Shown piece after piece: positions 24,132 to 31,944 of a stretch of 64,000 nt of DNA (positions are counted from its first letter, which is position 1; every line of letters starts with the position of its first letter). Below the pieces are notes generated by a model. That model had not been told where the DNA came from and made no database searches. It saw only the letters and a list, made by a program, of their open reading frames with translations. The position numbers were made by a program, and so were the translations under genes. This DNA comes from Streptomyces sp. B93 (GTDB lineage Bacteria; Actinomycetota; Actinomycetes; Streptomycetales; Streptomycetaceae): contig NZ_JAGPXL010000006.1 in NCBI RefSeq assembly GCF_018070565.1, positions 1 through 64,000 on the forward strand, in the 5' to 3' direction.

Positions 24132-25336
24132 CGGCGGGCGGTGTCCCGGTCGAGGTCCAGGCCGAGCATGCGGATGGCGTTGCCGCGCATCAGCTTGTAG
24201 ACGGTCTCGTCGTCGAGGCCCTTCACATGGTCGAGGGCGACCTCCTTGGTGTGCGGGAAGGTCGAGTCGACGTGCGGGTAGTCGGTCTCGAAGGTGGCGT
24301 TGTCGCGGCCGACGACGTCGATCGAGGCGACTCCGTGCCGGTCGCGGAAGAAGCAGCAGTAGATCTGCCGGTAGTAGTACGTCGACGGGGGCTCGGGGAC
24401 GGTGTCGCGGACGCCGCCCCAGGCGCGGTGTTCCGCCCAGACGTCGTCGGCGCGTTCGAGGGCGTAGGGGATCCAGCCCATCTGGCCTTCGGAGTAGGCG
24501 AGCTTGAGGCGGGGGTAGCGGACCAGGACGCCGCTGAAGAGGAAGTCCATCATCGAGGCCATCGCGTTGTTGAACGAGAGGGAGGCCTGGACGGCGGGCG
24601 GCGCGTCGGGGGAGGCGGCGGGCATCTGGGAGCTGGACCCGATGTGCATGTTGACGACCGTGCCGGTGTCCTCGCAGACGGCGAAGAACGGGTCCCAGTG
24701 GCCGGAGTGGATGGACGGCAGTCCCAGGTGGGTGGGGATCTCGGAGAAGGTCACCGCGCGCACCCCGCGGGCGGCGTTGCGCCGGATCTCGGCGACGGCC
24801 AGGTCCACGTCCCACAGCGGGATGAGGCACAGGGGGATGAGGCGTCCGCCGCTGTCGCCGCACCACTCCTCGACCATCCAGTCGTTGTAGGCGCGCACGC
24901 AGGCCAGCGCGACCTCCTTGTCGTGCGCCTCGGCGAAGGTCTGGCCGCAGAAGCGCGGGAAGGAGGGGAAGCACAGGGAGGCCTCGACGTGGTTGAGGTC
25001 CATGTCGGCGAGGCGGGCCCCGGGGTCCCAGCAGCCGCGGCGCATCTGCTCGCGCGTGATGCCCTCCAGGGTCATCTCGTCGCGGTCGAAGCCGACGGCG
25101 GCGATGTTGCGCTTGTACGGGAACATCAGGTCCTCGTAGATCCACCAGTCGGTGGGCGGACCGTCGGGGTCCATGGTGATGCGGTACCTGCCGCCGACGT
25201 AGGCGAGTTCGCCGATCCCGGCGGTCAGCGGCTGGGGGCCGCGGTCCCGGTACTTCGCGGGCAGCCAGGTCTCGAAGAGGTGGGCGGGCTCGATCACATG
25301 GTCGTCGACGCTGATGATGCGGGGCAGTTCCGTCAT
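24122..25336 (-). CDS. Amidohydrolase-family (ACMSD-like) TIM-barrel protein
   Basis: The 404-residue protein opens with IISVDDHVIEPAHLFETWLP, where the usual HxH metal motif appears as DDHVIEP, and continues with FCGQTFAEAHDKEVALACVRAYNDWMVEEW, MHIGSSS, LKLAYSEGQMGWIPYALERAD and a late ETDYPHVDSTFPHT, the typical SDYPHxDSTWP motif of the ACMSD/gamma-resorcylate decarboxylase-like branch. Such enzymes decarboxylate or hydrolyse using one divalent metal. Homologues often sit in actinobacterial steroid and fatty-acyl gene clusters with no proven reaction. ATG 25336 is chosen; a longer in-frame start would run into the operators and the divergent ligase promoter. Confidence 0.87.
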   Translation of the reverse strand: MTELPRIISVDDHVIEPAHLFETWLPAKYRDRGPQPLTAGIGELAYVGGRYRITMDPDGPPTDWWIYEDLMFPYKRNIAAVGFDRDEMTLEGITREQMRRGCWDPGARLADMDLNHVEASLCFPSFPRFCGQTFAEAHDKEVALACVRAYNDWMVEEWCGDSGGRLIPLCLIPLWDVDLAVAEIRRNAARGVRAVTFSEIPTHLGLPSIHSGHWDPFFAVCEDTGTVVNMHIGSSSQMPAASPDAPPAVQASLSFNNAMASMMDFLFSGVLVRYPRLKLAYSEGQMGWIPYALERADDVWAEHRAWGGVRDTVPEPPSTYYYRQIYCCFFRDRHGVASIDVVGRDNATFETDYPHVDSTFPHTKEVALDHVKGLDDETVYKLMRGNAIRMLGLDLDRDTARRWT

Positions 25337-25363
25337 GGGTCCCCTCCGCCGGACGGTACGTAC

Positions 25364-25419
25364 CTGACGGTACTTATCTGATGGATCGTCAGCTAGCATG
25401 TCACCTGACGGTCCGTCAG
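25364..25419. promoter_or_regulatory. TetR-type operator cluster with the one perfect palindrome
   Basis: CTGACGGTCCGTCAG at 25405-25419 is a perfect palindrome; CTGATGGATCGTCAG at 25378-25392 matches 12 of 14; a half-site CTGACGG lies at 25364-25370. They occupy the divergent promoter between the amidohydrolase (start 25336) and the AMP-forming ligase (start 25449). Centres of the two full sites are 27 bases apart. Confidence 0.75.
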
Positions 25420-25448
25420 CCAAGGCCGGCGCCGAGCAGGAGGTCCCC

Positions 25449-26984
25449 GTGAACGAGACCCCGCACTCGCTGAGTTCGTCCCGCACCATGTGGGAACTGC
25501 TCGACCGCCGCGCACGCCTGAGCCCCGACCGACCGCTCTTCTTCCAGGACGACCGGAGTCTGACCTCCGGGGCGCTACGCGCGCGTGCCGAGCGGGTGGC
25601 GGCGGGGCTGTACGGCATGGGCGTGCGCCCCGGCACGGTGGTCGCCTGGCAGCTGCCCACCCGGATCGAGACGGCCGTGCTGTCCTTCGCGCTGGCCCGC
25701 CTGGGCGCCGTACAGAGCCCGCTCATCCCGTTCCTGCGGGACCGCGAGGTCGGCTTCGCGCTGCGCGAGTCGGGCGCCGGGTTCTTCGCCGTACCGGGCG
25801 AGTGGCGCGGCTTCGACCACACCGCGATGGCACGGCGACTGGGCGCCAAGGGAGTCTTCGAGGCGTACGACGCCCTCCCGGACGGCGACCCCGCCGTGCT
25901 GCCCGCGCCGCCCGACGACGGGACGGCGGTGCGCTGGATCTACTGGACCTCCGGCACCACCTCCGACCCCAAGGGCGTGCTGCACACCGACCGCTCCCTG
26001 ATCGCCGGCGGCTCCTGCCTCGCGCACGCCCTGCGCCCGAGCGCCGGGGACGTCGGCTCGATCGCCTTCCCCTACGCGCACATCGGCGGCCCCGACTACA
26101 CGGTGATGCTGCTGCTGTACGGGTTCCCCGCGGTGCTGTTCGAGCAGTTCGCGCTGCCGGAGGCGCTGGCGGCGTACCGCGCGCGCGGGGTGACGATCGC
26201 GGGCGGCTCGACGGCGTTCTACACGATGTTCCTCACCGAGCAGCGCAAGCAGCCCGGCCGCAAGCTGATCCCCTCGCTGCGGCTGCTCGCGGGCGGTGGC
26301 GCGCCGAAGCCGCCGGGGGTGTACCACGCCGTCGTCCGTGAGATGGACGTGCAGCTCACCCATGGCTACGGCATGACCGAGGTGCCGATGATCACGATGG
26401 GGGCGCCGGACGACACCCCGGAGAACCTCGCGACGACCGAGGGCCGCCCCCCGCGCGGGATGGAGGTCCGCGTCGTGGACGGGGAGGTGCGGTTGCGCGG
26501 GGAGGCCGTGTGCCGGGGCTATCTGGACCCGGAGCAGACAGCGGAGGCCTTCGACGAGGAGGGGTTCCTGCGCAGCGGCGACCTGGGTCACCTCACCGGC
26601 AGCGGGCATCTGGTCCTCACCGGGCGGCTGAAGGACGTCATCATCCGCAAGGGGGAGAACATCTCCGCCAAGGAGATCGAGGAACTGCTGCACCGGCACC
26701 CCGGGGTCGGTGACGTGGCGGTGATCGGGCTGCCCGACGCCGGGCGCGGGGAGCTGGTGTGCGCGGTGGTCGAACAGCCGCCGGGGGCGCCGGCGCTGAC
26801 GCTGGCGGCGGTGACGTCGTACCTGCGCGCGGAAGGGCTGTCCGTGCACAAGCTGCCGGAGCGGCTGGAGGTGGTGGACGCCCTCCCGCGCAACGAGACG
26901 CTGCGGAAGGTGCTCAAGTACAAGCTGCGGGAGCGCTATGCGGACCCTGCCCCGTCCGCACGGGCGGTCACTCGGGAACCGTGA
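25449..26984 (+). CDS. AMP-forming acyl-CoA synthetase (ANL superfamily, cyclohexanecarboxylate-CoA ligase-like)
   Basis: A 511-residue adenylating ligase. P-loop motif YWTSGTTSDPKGVLHT, A5 HGYGMTEVPM, A7 GFLRSGDLGHL and A8 hinge GRLKDVIIRKGENISAKEIEELL are all present, and the final catalytic lysine region is LRKVLKYKLRERY. The closest remembered relatives are cyclohexanecarboxylate or long-chain acid-CoA ligases. GTG 25449 is chosen because AGGAGG (25438-25443) precedes it; the ATG at 25398 would start inside the operator cluster. It activates a free acid for the acyl-CoA dehydrogenases encoded divergently. Its 3-prime end overlaps the EF-hand gene by 17 bases. Confidence 0.9.
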   Translation: MNETPHSLSSSRTMWELLDRRARLSPDRPLFFQDDRSLTSGALRARAERVAAGLYGMGVRPGTVVAWQLPTRIETAVLSFALARLGAVQSPLIPFLRDREVGFALRESGAGFFAVPGEWRGFDHTAMARRLGAKGVFEAYDALPDGDPAVLPAPPDDGTAVRWIYWTSGTTSDPKGVLHTDRSLIAGGSCLAHALRPSAGDVGSIAFPYAHIGGPDYTVMLLLYGFPAVLFEQFALPEALAAYRARGVTIAGGSTAFYTMFLTEQRKQPGRKLIPSLRLLAGGGAPKPPGVYHAVVREMDVQLTHGYGMTEVPMITMGAPDDTPENLATTEGRPPRGMEVRVVDGEVRLRGEAVCRGYLDPEQTAEAFDEEGFLRSGDLGHLTGSGHLVLTGRLKDVIIRKGENISAKEIEELLHRHPGVGDVAVIGLPDAGRGELVCAVVEQPPGAPALTLAAVTSYLRAEGLSVHKLPERLEVVDALPRNETLRKVLKYKLRERYADPAPSARAVTREP

Positions 26985-27480
26985 AGTAGCGGGCGAAAGC
27001 GGGCACGATCTCCGCCTCCCCCACCTTGCCGTCACCGTCGGTGTCGAGGGCCGCCGCGACCGGCCGCGCGATGTCCTCGGGCACCCCGAGCGCGGTGAGC
27101 GCGCGTGTGACGTCCGTCACGGTCGCCGCGCCGTCGCCGTCCCCGTCGGCGACGTCGACGGCCGCCTGCAGGAAGGGGCGGGCGATCTCGGCGAACCGTT
27201 CGGGGTTGTCCCGCAGCCGCTTGACGGCACCGCCCACGAACTCGTCCCGGGTGATGCGCTGGTCACCGTCCCGGTCCGCTATCCCCGCCATGCCCTGCCA
27301 GAACGCCTCCGCGCCGCCGTACAACGCCTGCCCCTTGTCGGAGCGGGCCGCCGTGCCGAACTCCGCGAGCAGCGCCTTGGCCGCGCCGCTGAAGTCCTCC
27401 CGGTCGATGTAGCCGTTGCCGTTCTGGTCGAAGGTCGCGAAACGGGCCGCGATCCTGCGCTCGTACTCGCTGCTGGGCAT
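26968..27480 (-). CDS. Calcium-binding EF-hand protein (calerythrin-like)
   Basis: A 170-residue cytosolic protein with four EF-hand loops: DQNGNGYIDREDF (about 18-30), DRDGDQRITRDEF (about 69-81), DGDGDGAATVTDV (about 112-124) and DTDGDGKVGEAEI (about 146-158). Loops 1, 2 and 4 have the full set of calcium ligands including the final Glu; loop 3 ends in Asp and is probably weaker. The spacing matches calerythrin and the Streptomyces Cab proteins, thought to buffer or sense calcium. It is convergent with the CoA ligase gene with overlapping ends. No target gene is adjacent. Confidence 0.92.
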   Translation of the reverse strand: MPSSEYERRIAARFATFDQNGNGYIDREDFSGAAKALLAEFGTAARSDKGQALYGGAEAFWQGMAGIADRDGDQRITRDEFVGGAVKRLRDNPERFAEIARPFLQAAVDVADGDGDGAATVTDVTRALTALGVPEDIARPVAAALDTDGDGKVGEAEIVPAFARYFTVPE

Positions 27481-27632
27481 GTGCTCTCAGGCCGCCTAAC
27501 GTCGTCGCATGTCAGATGGGGTGCGTCTGGCAGGGAGCGTACGACGGCGGGGGCACCCACGGCTCGGGAAACCCACGGTTGTGCCAAGACCGGGGGAACT
27601 TCGGTACAACGGCGTGGCACAGCCGGGCGCGC

Positions 27633-28013
27633 TCAGGCCGACAACGGCCGGGACTCCTCGGTGACGGCCGAACTGAGGTCGGCGTGCACGTCGAAGAGCC
27701 TGCGCACCCCGAGGGCACCCAGCACCCGGTTCACATGGGAGCCGTCGACCGCGCCCTCCGCCGGGAGTATCAGCCGCAGCCGGCCCTGGCAGGACCGCAT
27801 CAGACGGCGGGACGCGATGAGCACACCGACCCCGCTGGAGTCGCAGAAGAACACCTCGGACAGGTCGAGGACGAGGCTGTGGCGGCCCTCGGCCACCGCG
27901 TCGTGCACCCGCTGCCTCAGCACCGGCGACGTCACCAGGTCCAGCTCGCCCGACACATGGAGCACGGCCCAGGGGCCCTGCTCGCCGCCGGTCACATTGA
28001 ACGCCACCACCAC
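27633..28013 (-). CDS. STAS-domain anti-sigma factor antagonist
   Basis: A 126-residue STAS protein of the SpoIIAA/RsbV/BldG type. WAVLHVSGELDLVTSPVLRQRVHDAV leads to the phosphorylation-site loop VFFCDSSGVGVLIASRRL, where the Ser of CDSSG is the residue normally phosphorylated by an anti-sigma kinase. It would release a sigma factor by partner switching when unphosphorylated. The first three codons are all GTG; GAAGG just upstream supports starting at the first or second. A SigB-type promoter may lie about 80-105 bases upstream. It is divergent from an ECF-like sigma gene, though a functional link is unproven. Confidence 0.9.
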   Translation of the reverse strand: MVVAFNVTGGEQGPWAVLHVSGELDLVTSPVLRQRVHDAVAEGRHSLVLDLSEVFFCDSSGVGVLIASRRLMRSCQGRLRLILPAEGAVDGSHVNRVLGALGVRRLFDVHADLSSAVTEESRPLSA

Positions 28014-28091
28014 GCCCTTCGCTCGTCGGACCGCGCCACCGGTACCGGAAGCAGCTCCTACGCTTGCTGCCTGCGCGGCTGCCCACCGGCC

Positions 28092-28117
28092 GTTCCCTGA
28101 AACTCCGCAGGAGAAAC
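28092..28117 (-). promoter_or_regulatory. Possible SigB-family promoter before STAS gene
   Basis: Read on the minus strand: GTTTC (28117-28113), 15 bases, then GGGAAC (28097-28092). Streptomyces SigB-like promoters follow GNNT, 14-16 bases, GGGTAC/T. The match is 5 of 6 in the -10 box. The remainder of the 28014-28382 gap holds a small palindrome ACCGATCGGT near 28122 and no convincing gene. Confidence 0.35.
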
Positions 28118-28382
28118 GGATACCGATCGGTAAAGGCTTGTTTCAGTCGGCTTTGATCCTGTTCGATCGAGTTCGGACAAGACGGCACCATGTCTGATCA
28201 GGCGAAGGGTGGGTAGGCACGACAGAAGCCGAAAGGCGTACCAAAGGTCCACTATCACCAGCGGGCTGTCAGGGGGCGCACCTTGCCATAAAGGGGCGTG
28301 CGTTGTCGGACGTGCCGACTACATTTCGACAGGACACCGGCCGCAGGCTGGACACAGGGACGGAGCCAGGGGAGGGGGCCGC

Positions 28383-28973
28383 ATGGTGGCGCACCAGGAC
28401 ACACCGCCCCGCTGGGACCGCAAGATGCAACAGCGGCTCGCCCGCGGCGAGGCCGCCGCGCTCGGCGAGCTGTACGACCGCTTCGCCTCCCTGGTGCACG
28501 GCCTCGCCCACCGCGTCCTCGGCGACGAACGCGCCGCCGACGGCGTCACCCGCGAGGTCTTCGCCCACCTCTGGGAACACCCCGACGCCTACGACCCCAA
28601 GCAGGGCCCGCTGCGCTCCTGGGTCGCCGCCCTGACCCACCGCATCGCCGTCCAGCGGCTGCGCGCCACCGAGACCGCCGCGCTGGAGGAGGGGTCCGGC
28701 ACCTCCGAGGAACTGGAGCACAAGGTCCGCCACGCCTCCGTCGCCGCCCGCGCCGACTACATCGCCCAGTCCATGCCCGCCCCGTTGCGCGCCGCCCTGG
28801 ACCTCGCCTACTTCCAGCGCCGGGACTACCGTCAGACCGCCGCCGACCTCGGCGTCACCGAGGACGAGGCCCGCCGCCGCCTCCGCCTCGGCCTGCAACT
28901 CCTGTCCACCGCCCACGACACCACGGCCCCCGGCGCACCGCCCGGGTCGCCCGGGTACGGGGGTGCGGTGTGA
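28383..28973 (+). CDS. ECF-like RNA polymerase sigma factor
   Basis: A 196-residue sigma factor of group IV form. Region 2 is MQQRLARGEAAALGELYDRFASLVHGLAHRVLGDERAADGVTREVFAHLWEHPDAYDPKQGPLRSWVAALTHRIAVQRLR, with the R-x-W segment of region 2.4; region 4 is MPAPLRAALDLAYFQRRDYRQTAADLGVTEDEARRRLRLGLQLL. I chose ATG 28383 since AGGGGAGGGGG precedes it. The stop overlaps the GTG of the next gene (GTGTGA), which encodes a zinc-finger anti-sigma-like protein, the normal arrangement for sigma and its regulator. Region 2 reads GVTREVF where ECF sigmas usually have a DVxQEVF motif. Target promoters are unknown. Confidence 0.9.
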   Translation: MVAHQDTPPRWDRKMQQRLARGEAAALGELYDRFASLVHGLAHRVLGDERAADGVTREVFAHLWEHPDAYDPKQGPLRSWVAALTHRIAVQRLRATETAALEEGSGTSEELEHKVRHASVAARADYIAQSMPAPLRAALDLAYFQRRDYRQTAADLGVTEDEARRRLRLGLQLLSTAHDTTAPGAPPGSPGYGGAV

Positions 28974-30388
28974 CCGAGCCGAACCGCTACGGGGCGTACG
29001 ACGGGGACGAGGAACAGGGCAGGGAGGAACAGGGCAGGAAGGAACAAGACGGGGAGCGGCAAGACGGGGAGGAAAAGGACGTATCGGCCGGTGGTGGGCC
29101 GGAGGGACCGGGCGGACCGGACGGCCCCGGCACCCCCGACGGCCGCACCCCCTCCCCCGGCGACGACCCGCCCCCGCCCCGCATCCCCCTCCCCCGCGCC
29201 TCCGTCGAGGACACGGGGCTGCCGCTGCCCGCCCTCGCGGACCTGCCGGCCGAGGCGGTGACCCCGGCCCCGCTGACCCTGCCGCACCCGATACTCAAGT
29301 CGCTGCTGGGCGCCTGGGCGCTCGCCGCCTGCTCGGCGGAGGAGACCGCCGCCGTCGAGGAACACCTCGGCGACTGCGGAAGCTGCGCCGAGGAGGCGCT
29401 GCGGCTGCGGGAGGCCGTGGGCCTGCTGCACCCCGCGGAGAGCCTCGACCTCGACCCGGCGCTGCGCAACCGCGTCCTCCGGTCCTGCCTGGACCGACGC
29501 CCACCGCGCATCCCGGTCCCCGGCTGGGCCATGCCGTACGACGCCGAGACCGCCCGGCTCGACGCGCTGCTCCAGGACTTCGGCGACTCCGAGTGGCACG
29601 CCCCGGTACGGCTGCGGTGGTTCACCGGCACCGAGGCCACCAGCCGCCGTACGACCGTCGCCGGGGTGATCGCGCACCTCATGGCCGTCGACGGGCTGAT
29701 CGCGCTCGCCCTCGGACTCGACGACCCGCTCGGTGACCTCACCGCCGACCCGGGCACGCCCACCGCGCGCACCGACGCCTACTGGCGCACCTCGCACTTC
29801 CCGCCCACCCGGTCGGTGCGGGCGCCCTGGCGGGAGCAGAGCCATGACATCGTGCGGACGGTCGCGTTCACCGGCGGCAGCGGGTCCGGCGGTCTCGCGG
29901 TGTCCTACGGCGCCTTCGAGCTGCCGCTGCGGGACGCGATGACCGACCGGGCCTTCGAGTGCTGGGTGCACGCCGAGGACATCGCGGAGGCCGTGGACTA
30001 TCCGTACACGCCACCGTCACCGCGTCATCTGCACCACATGATCGACCTCGCCGCCCGCCTGCTGCCCGACGCGCTCGCCGCGCGGCGCCGGGCCGGTCTC
30101 GCGTCCCCCGCGCCGACGCCGCACCTGGTGGCCGCCGGCCGTCCGGGGCGCAGTCTGCGGCTGGAGATCGAGGGTTCGGGCGGCGGCGAGTGGCTGATCC
30201 CGCTGGACTCCCCTGCGGCGGTGGGCTCCGCCGACCACGAGGTGGCCCATGTCGCCCTCGACGGCGTCGAGTTCTGCCGCCTGGCCGCGGGCCGCGTCCC
30301 CCCGCAGGAGGCGGCGGCCGGTCAGCTCGGGGACCGGGCGGCGATCAGGGACGTCCTGTTCGCGGCGGCCTCCCTGAGCCGCCTGTGA
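28970..30388 (+). CDS. Anti-sigma factor-like protein: zf-HC2 finger fused to MDMPI/DinB-like domain
   Basis: The 472-residue protein has a disordered acidic N-terminus with a short repeat (EEQGREEQGRKEQ), a zinc-binding anti-sigma domain at about 107-150 with Cys121, His132, Cys136 and Cys139 (ACSAEETAAVEEHLGDCGSCAEEA), and from about residue 180 a DinB/mycothiol-dependent maleylpyruvate isomerase-type helical bundle (YDAETARLDALLQDFGDSEWHAPV, TTVAGVIAHLMAVDGLIALALG, AFECWVHAEDIAEAVDYPY). CxxC zinc fingers of this type bind sigma region 4 and release on oxidation or ligand. GTG 28970 overlaps the sigma stop. There is no membrane helix, so it is a soluble regulator, perhaps sensing thiol status. 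Confidence 0.87.
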   Translation: MTEPNRYGAYDGDEEQGREEQGRKEQDGERQDGEEKDVSAGGGPEGPGGPDGPGTPDGRTPSPGDDPPPPRIPLPRASVEDTGLPLPALADLPAEAVTPAPLTLPHPILKSLLGAWALAACSAEETAAVEEHLGDCGSCAEEALRLREAVGLLHPAESLDLDPALRNRVLRSCLDRRPPRIPVPGWAMPYDAETARLDALLQDFGDSEWHAPVRLRWFTGTEATSRRTTVAGVIAHLMAVDGLIALALGLDDPLGDLTADPGTPTARTDAYWRTSHFPPTRSVRAPWREQSHDIVRTVAFTGGSGSGGLAVSYGAFELPLRDAMTDRAFECWVHAEDIAEAVDYPYTPPSPRHLHHMIDLAARLLPDALAARRRAGLASPAPTPHLVAAGRPGRSLRLEIEGSGGGEWLIPLDSPAAVGSADHEVAHVALDGVEFCRLAAGRVPPQEAAAGQLGDRAAIRDVLFAAASLSRL

Positions 30389-30398
30389 GCGGCAGTCG

Positions 30399-31280
30399 CT
30401 AGGCGAACACGACCGTCCGCCGCCCGTTCAACAGAATCCGTCGCTCCGCATGCCACTTCACGGCCCGCGCCAGCGCCTGGCACTCCACGTCCCGCCCGAT
30501 CCCGACGAGCTGCTCGGGCGTGACGTCGTGCCCCACCCGCTCGACCTCCTGCTCGATGATCGGCCCCTCGTCGAGGTCGGCCGTCACATAGTGCGCCGTC
30601 GCACCGATCAGCTTCACGCCCCGCGCATGCGCCTGGTGGTACGGCTTGGCGCCCTTGAAGCTCGGCAGGAAGGAGTGGTGGATGTTGATGATCCGCCCGC
30701 TGAGCTGCTTGCACAGGTCGTCGGAGAGCACCTGCATGTAGCGCGCGAGCACGACCAGTTCGACGTCCGCCTCCCGGACGACGTCCAGCAGCCGCGCCTC
30801 CGCCTCCGCCTTGGTGTCCTTCGTCACCGGAATGTGGTGGAAGGGAATGTTGTACGAGCCCACCAGCTCGGCGAAGTCCGTGTGGTTGGAGACCACTGCC
30901 GCGATCTCCACCGGCAGCGCGCCGATCCGGGCGCGGAACAGCAGGTCGTTCAGGCAGTGCCCGAACTTGCTGACCATCAGCAGGACCCGCATCCTCTCCT
31001 CGGCCCGGTGGATCTGCCAGTCCATCTGGAAGGAGTCACCGATCGCCGCGAAGCTGGCCCGGAGCTTGTCCACCGTCACGGGGGCGTCGGCGGAGAAGTG
31101 GACCCGCATGAAGAACAGTCCCGTGTCGTGGTCACCGAACTGCTGACTGTCCTCGATGTTGCAGCCGGTCATGAACAGGTAGCTGGACACGGCGTGCACG
31201 ATGCCCTGCTTGTCGGGGCAGGACAGGATGAGGACGTACTGGTCGGCCGGGGCCTCGGCGCGGGCGGACTGCTCGTTCAT
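30399..31280 (-). CDS. purU: Formyltetrahydrofolate deformylase
   Basis: A 293-residue PurU, which hydrolyses 10-formyl-tetrahydrofolate to formate and tetrahydrofolate, balancing one-carbon pools and supplying formate for purine synthesis. The N-terminal ACT domain (YVLILSCPDKQGIVHAVSSYLFMTGCNIEDSQQF) senses Met/Gly. The formyltransferase-fold catalytic domain has NIHHSFLPSFKGAKPYHQAHARGVKLIGATAHYVTADLDEGPIIEQ, containing the catalytic His and Asp residues. Length is standard. It converges with the anti-sigma gene 10 bases away and is upstream of no obvious partner; the SCO4402-family gene lies behind it on the same strand with a 46-base gap. Confidence 0.96.
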   Translation of the reverse strand: MNEQSARAEAPADQYVLILSCPDKQGIVHAVSSYLFMTGCNIEDSQQFGDHDTGLFFMRVHFSADAPVTVDKLRASFAAIGDSFQMDWQIHRAEERMRVLLMVSKFGHCLNDLLFRARIGALPVEIAAVVSNHTDFAELVGSYNIPFHHIPVTKDTKAEAEARLLDVVREADVELVVLARYMQVLSDDLCKQLSGRIINIHHSFLPSFKGAKPYHQAHARGVKLIGATAHYVTADLDEGPIIEQEVERVGHDVTPEQLVGIGRDVECQALARAVKWHAERRILLNGRRTVVFA

Positions 31281-31326
31281 GCAGCACAGGGTTTCACACC
31301 CGGCCCGGCGCCGGGCAGTCGTCCCG

Positions 31327-31827
31327 CTACGCGGACCGGGTCAGGATGCGCAGCACCTCGAGGGTGCGCGGCGGGGTGTCCGGGTCCTCGCCGTCGCTCA
31401 TCGCCATCCGTACGTGCGCGTCCCGTGCCGCCCGGACCGCCTCGGGCCACGCCTGGTGCTCGACGTAGGAGGCGACCGGCGCGTCCGGCCCGACCTGGTG
31501 CATGATCCGCAGCACCCGCAGCACGGCGGTGTCGACGAGGGCCGCCTCCTGCGAGTCACGGAAGATCGTGCCGACGTACTTCTCGGCGGACCAGTGGTCC
31601 AGCCAGGTGTCCTCGACCAGCCGGTACACGGCGTCGGTCACGTCACCGTAGCCGTCGACGCCGGCCAGCCAGACGTCCCGCTGGAACACCGGATCGGAGA
31701 GCATGTGCAGCGCGGAGCGCACATTGCTGCGCCAGCGCCACCACGGCATGTCGTTGAGTGGCATGCCGCCCATGGTGGATGAGCGACGGCCGCGACGGGA
31801 AGAGTTCTCCGAACCTTGCACGGTCAT
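31327..31827 (-). CDS. SCO4402-family protein of unknown function
   Basis: A 166-residue protein of a conserved actinobacterial family named after S. coelicolor SCO4402. MPLNDMPWWRWRSNVRSALHMLSDPVFQRDVWLAGVDGYGDVTDAVYRLVEDTWLD and YVGTIFRDSQEAALVDTAVLRVLRIMHQVGPDAPVASYVEHQAWPEAVRAARDAHVRM are the conserved parts; it is all-helical and soluble with no known activity. The ATG at 31827 gives a 22-residue basic leader; a later ATG at about 31773 (MGGMPLNDM) may be the true start, as the conserved region begins there. It lies upstream of purU on the same strand. Confidence 0.85.
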   Translation of the reverse strand: MTVQGSENSSRRGRRSSTMGGMPLNDMPWWRWRSNVRSALHMLSDPVFQRDVWLAGVDGYGDVTDAVYRLVEDTWLDHWSAEKYVGTIFRDSQEAALVDTAVLRVLRIMHQVGPDAPVASYVEHQAWPEAVRAARDAHVRMAMSDGEDPDTPPRTLEVLRILTRSA

Positions 31828-31944
31828 CGATCGTACGTTCCCCGTCCCACCGGTCTCACCGGCCCCTGCTGTTCACCTCGACGTCACCACCCGTTGACCG
31901 ACAGTCACTCGCAGGTTGGCTGTGTGGCGGAAGTGTGCGGAGAC

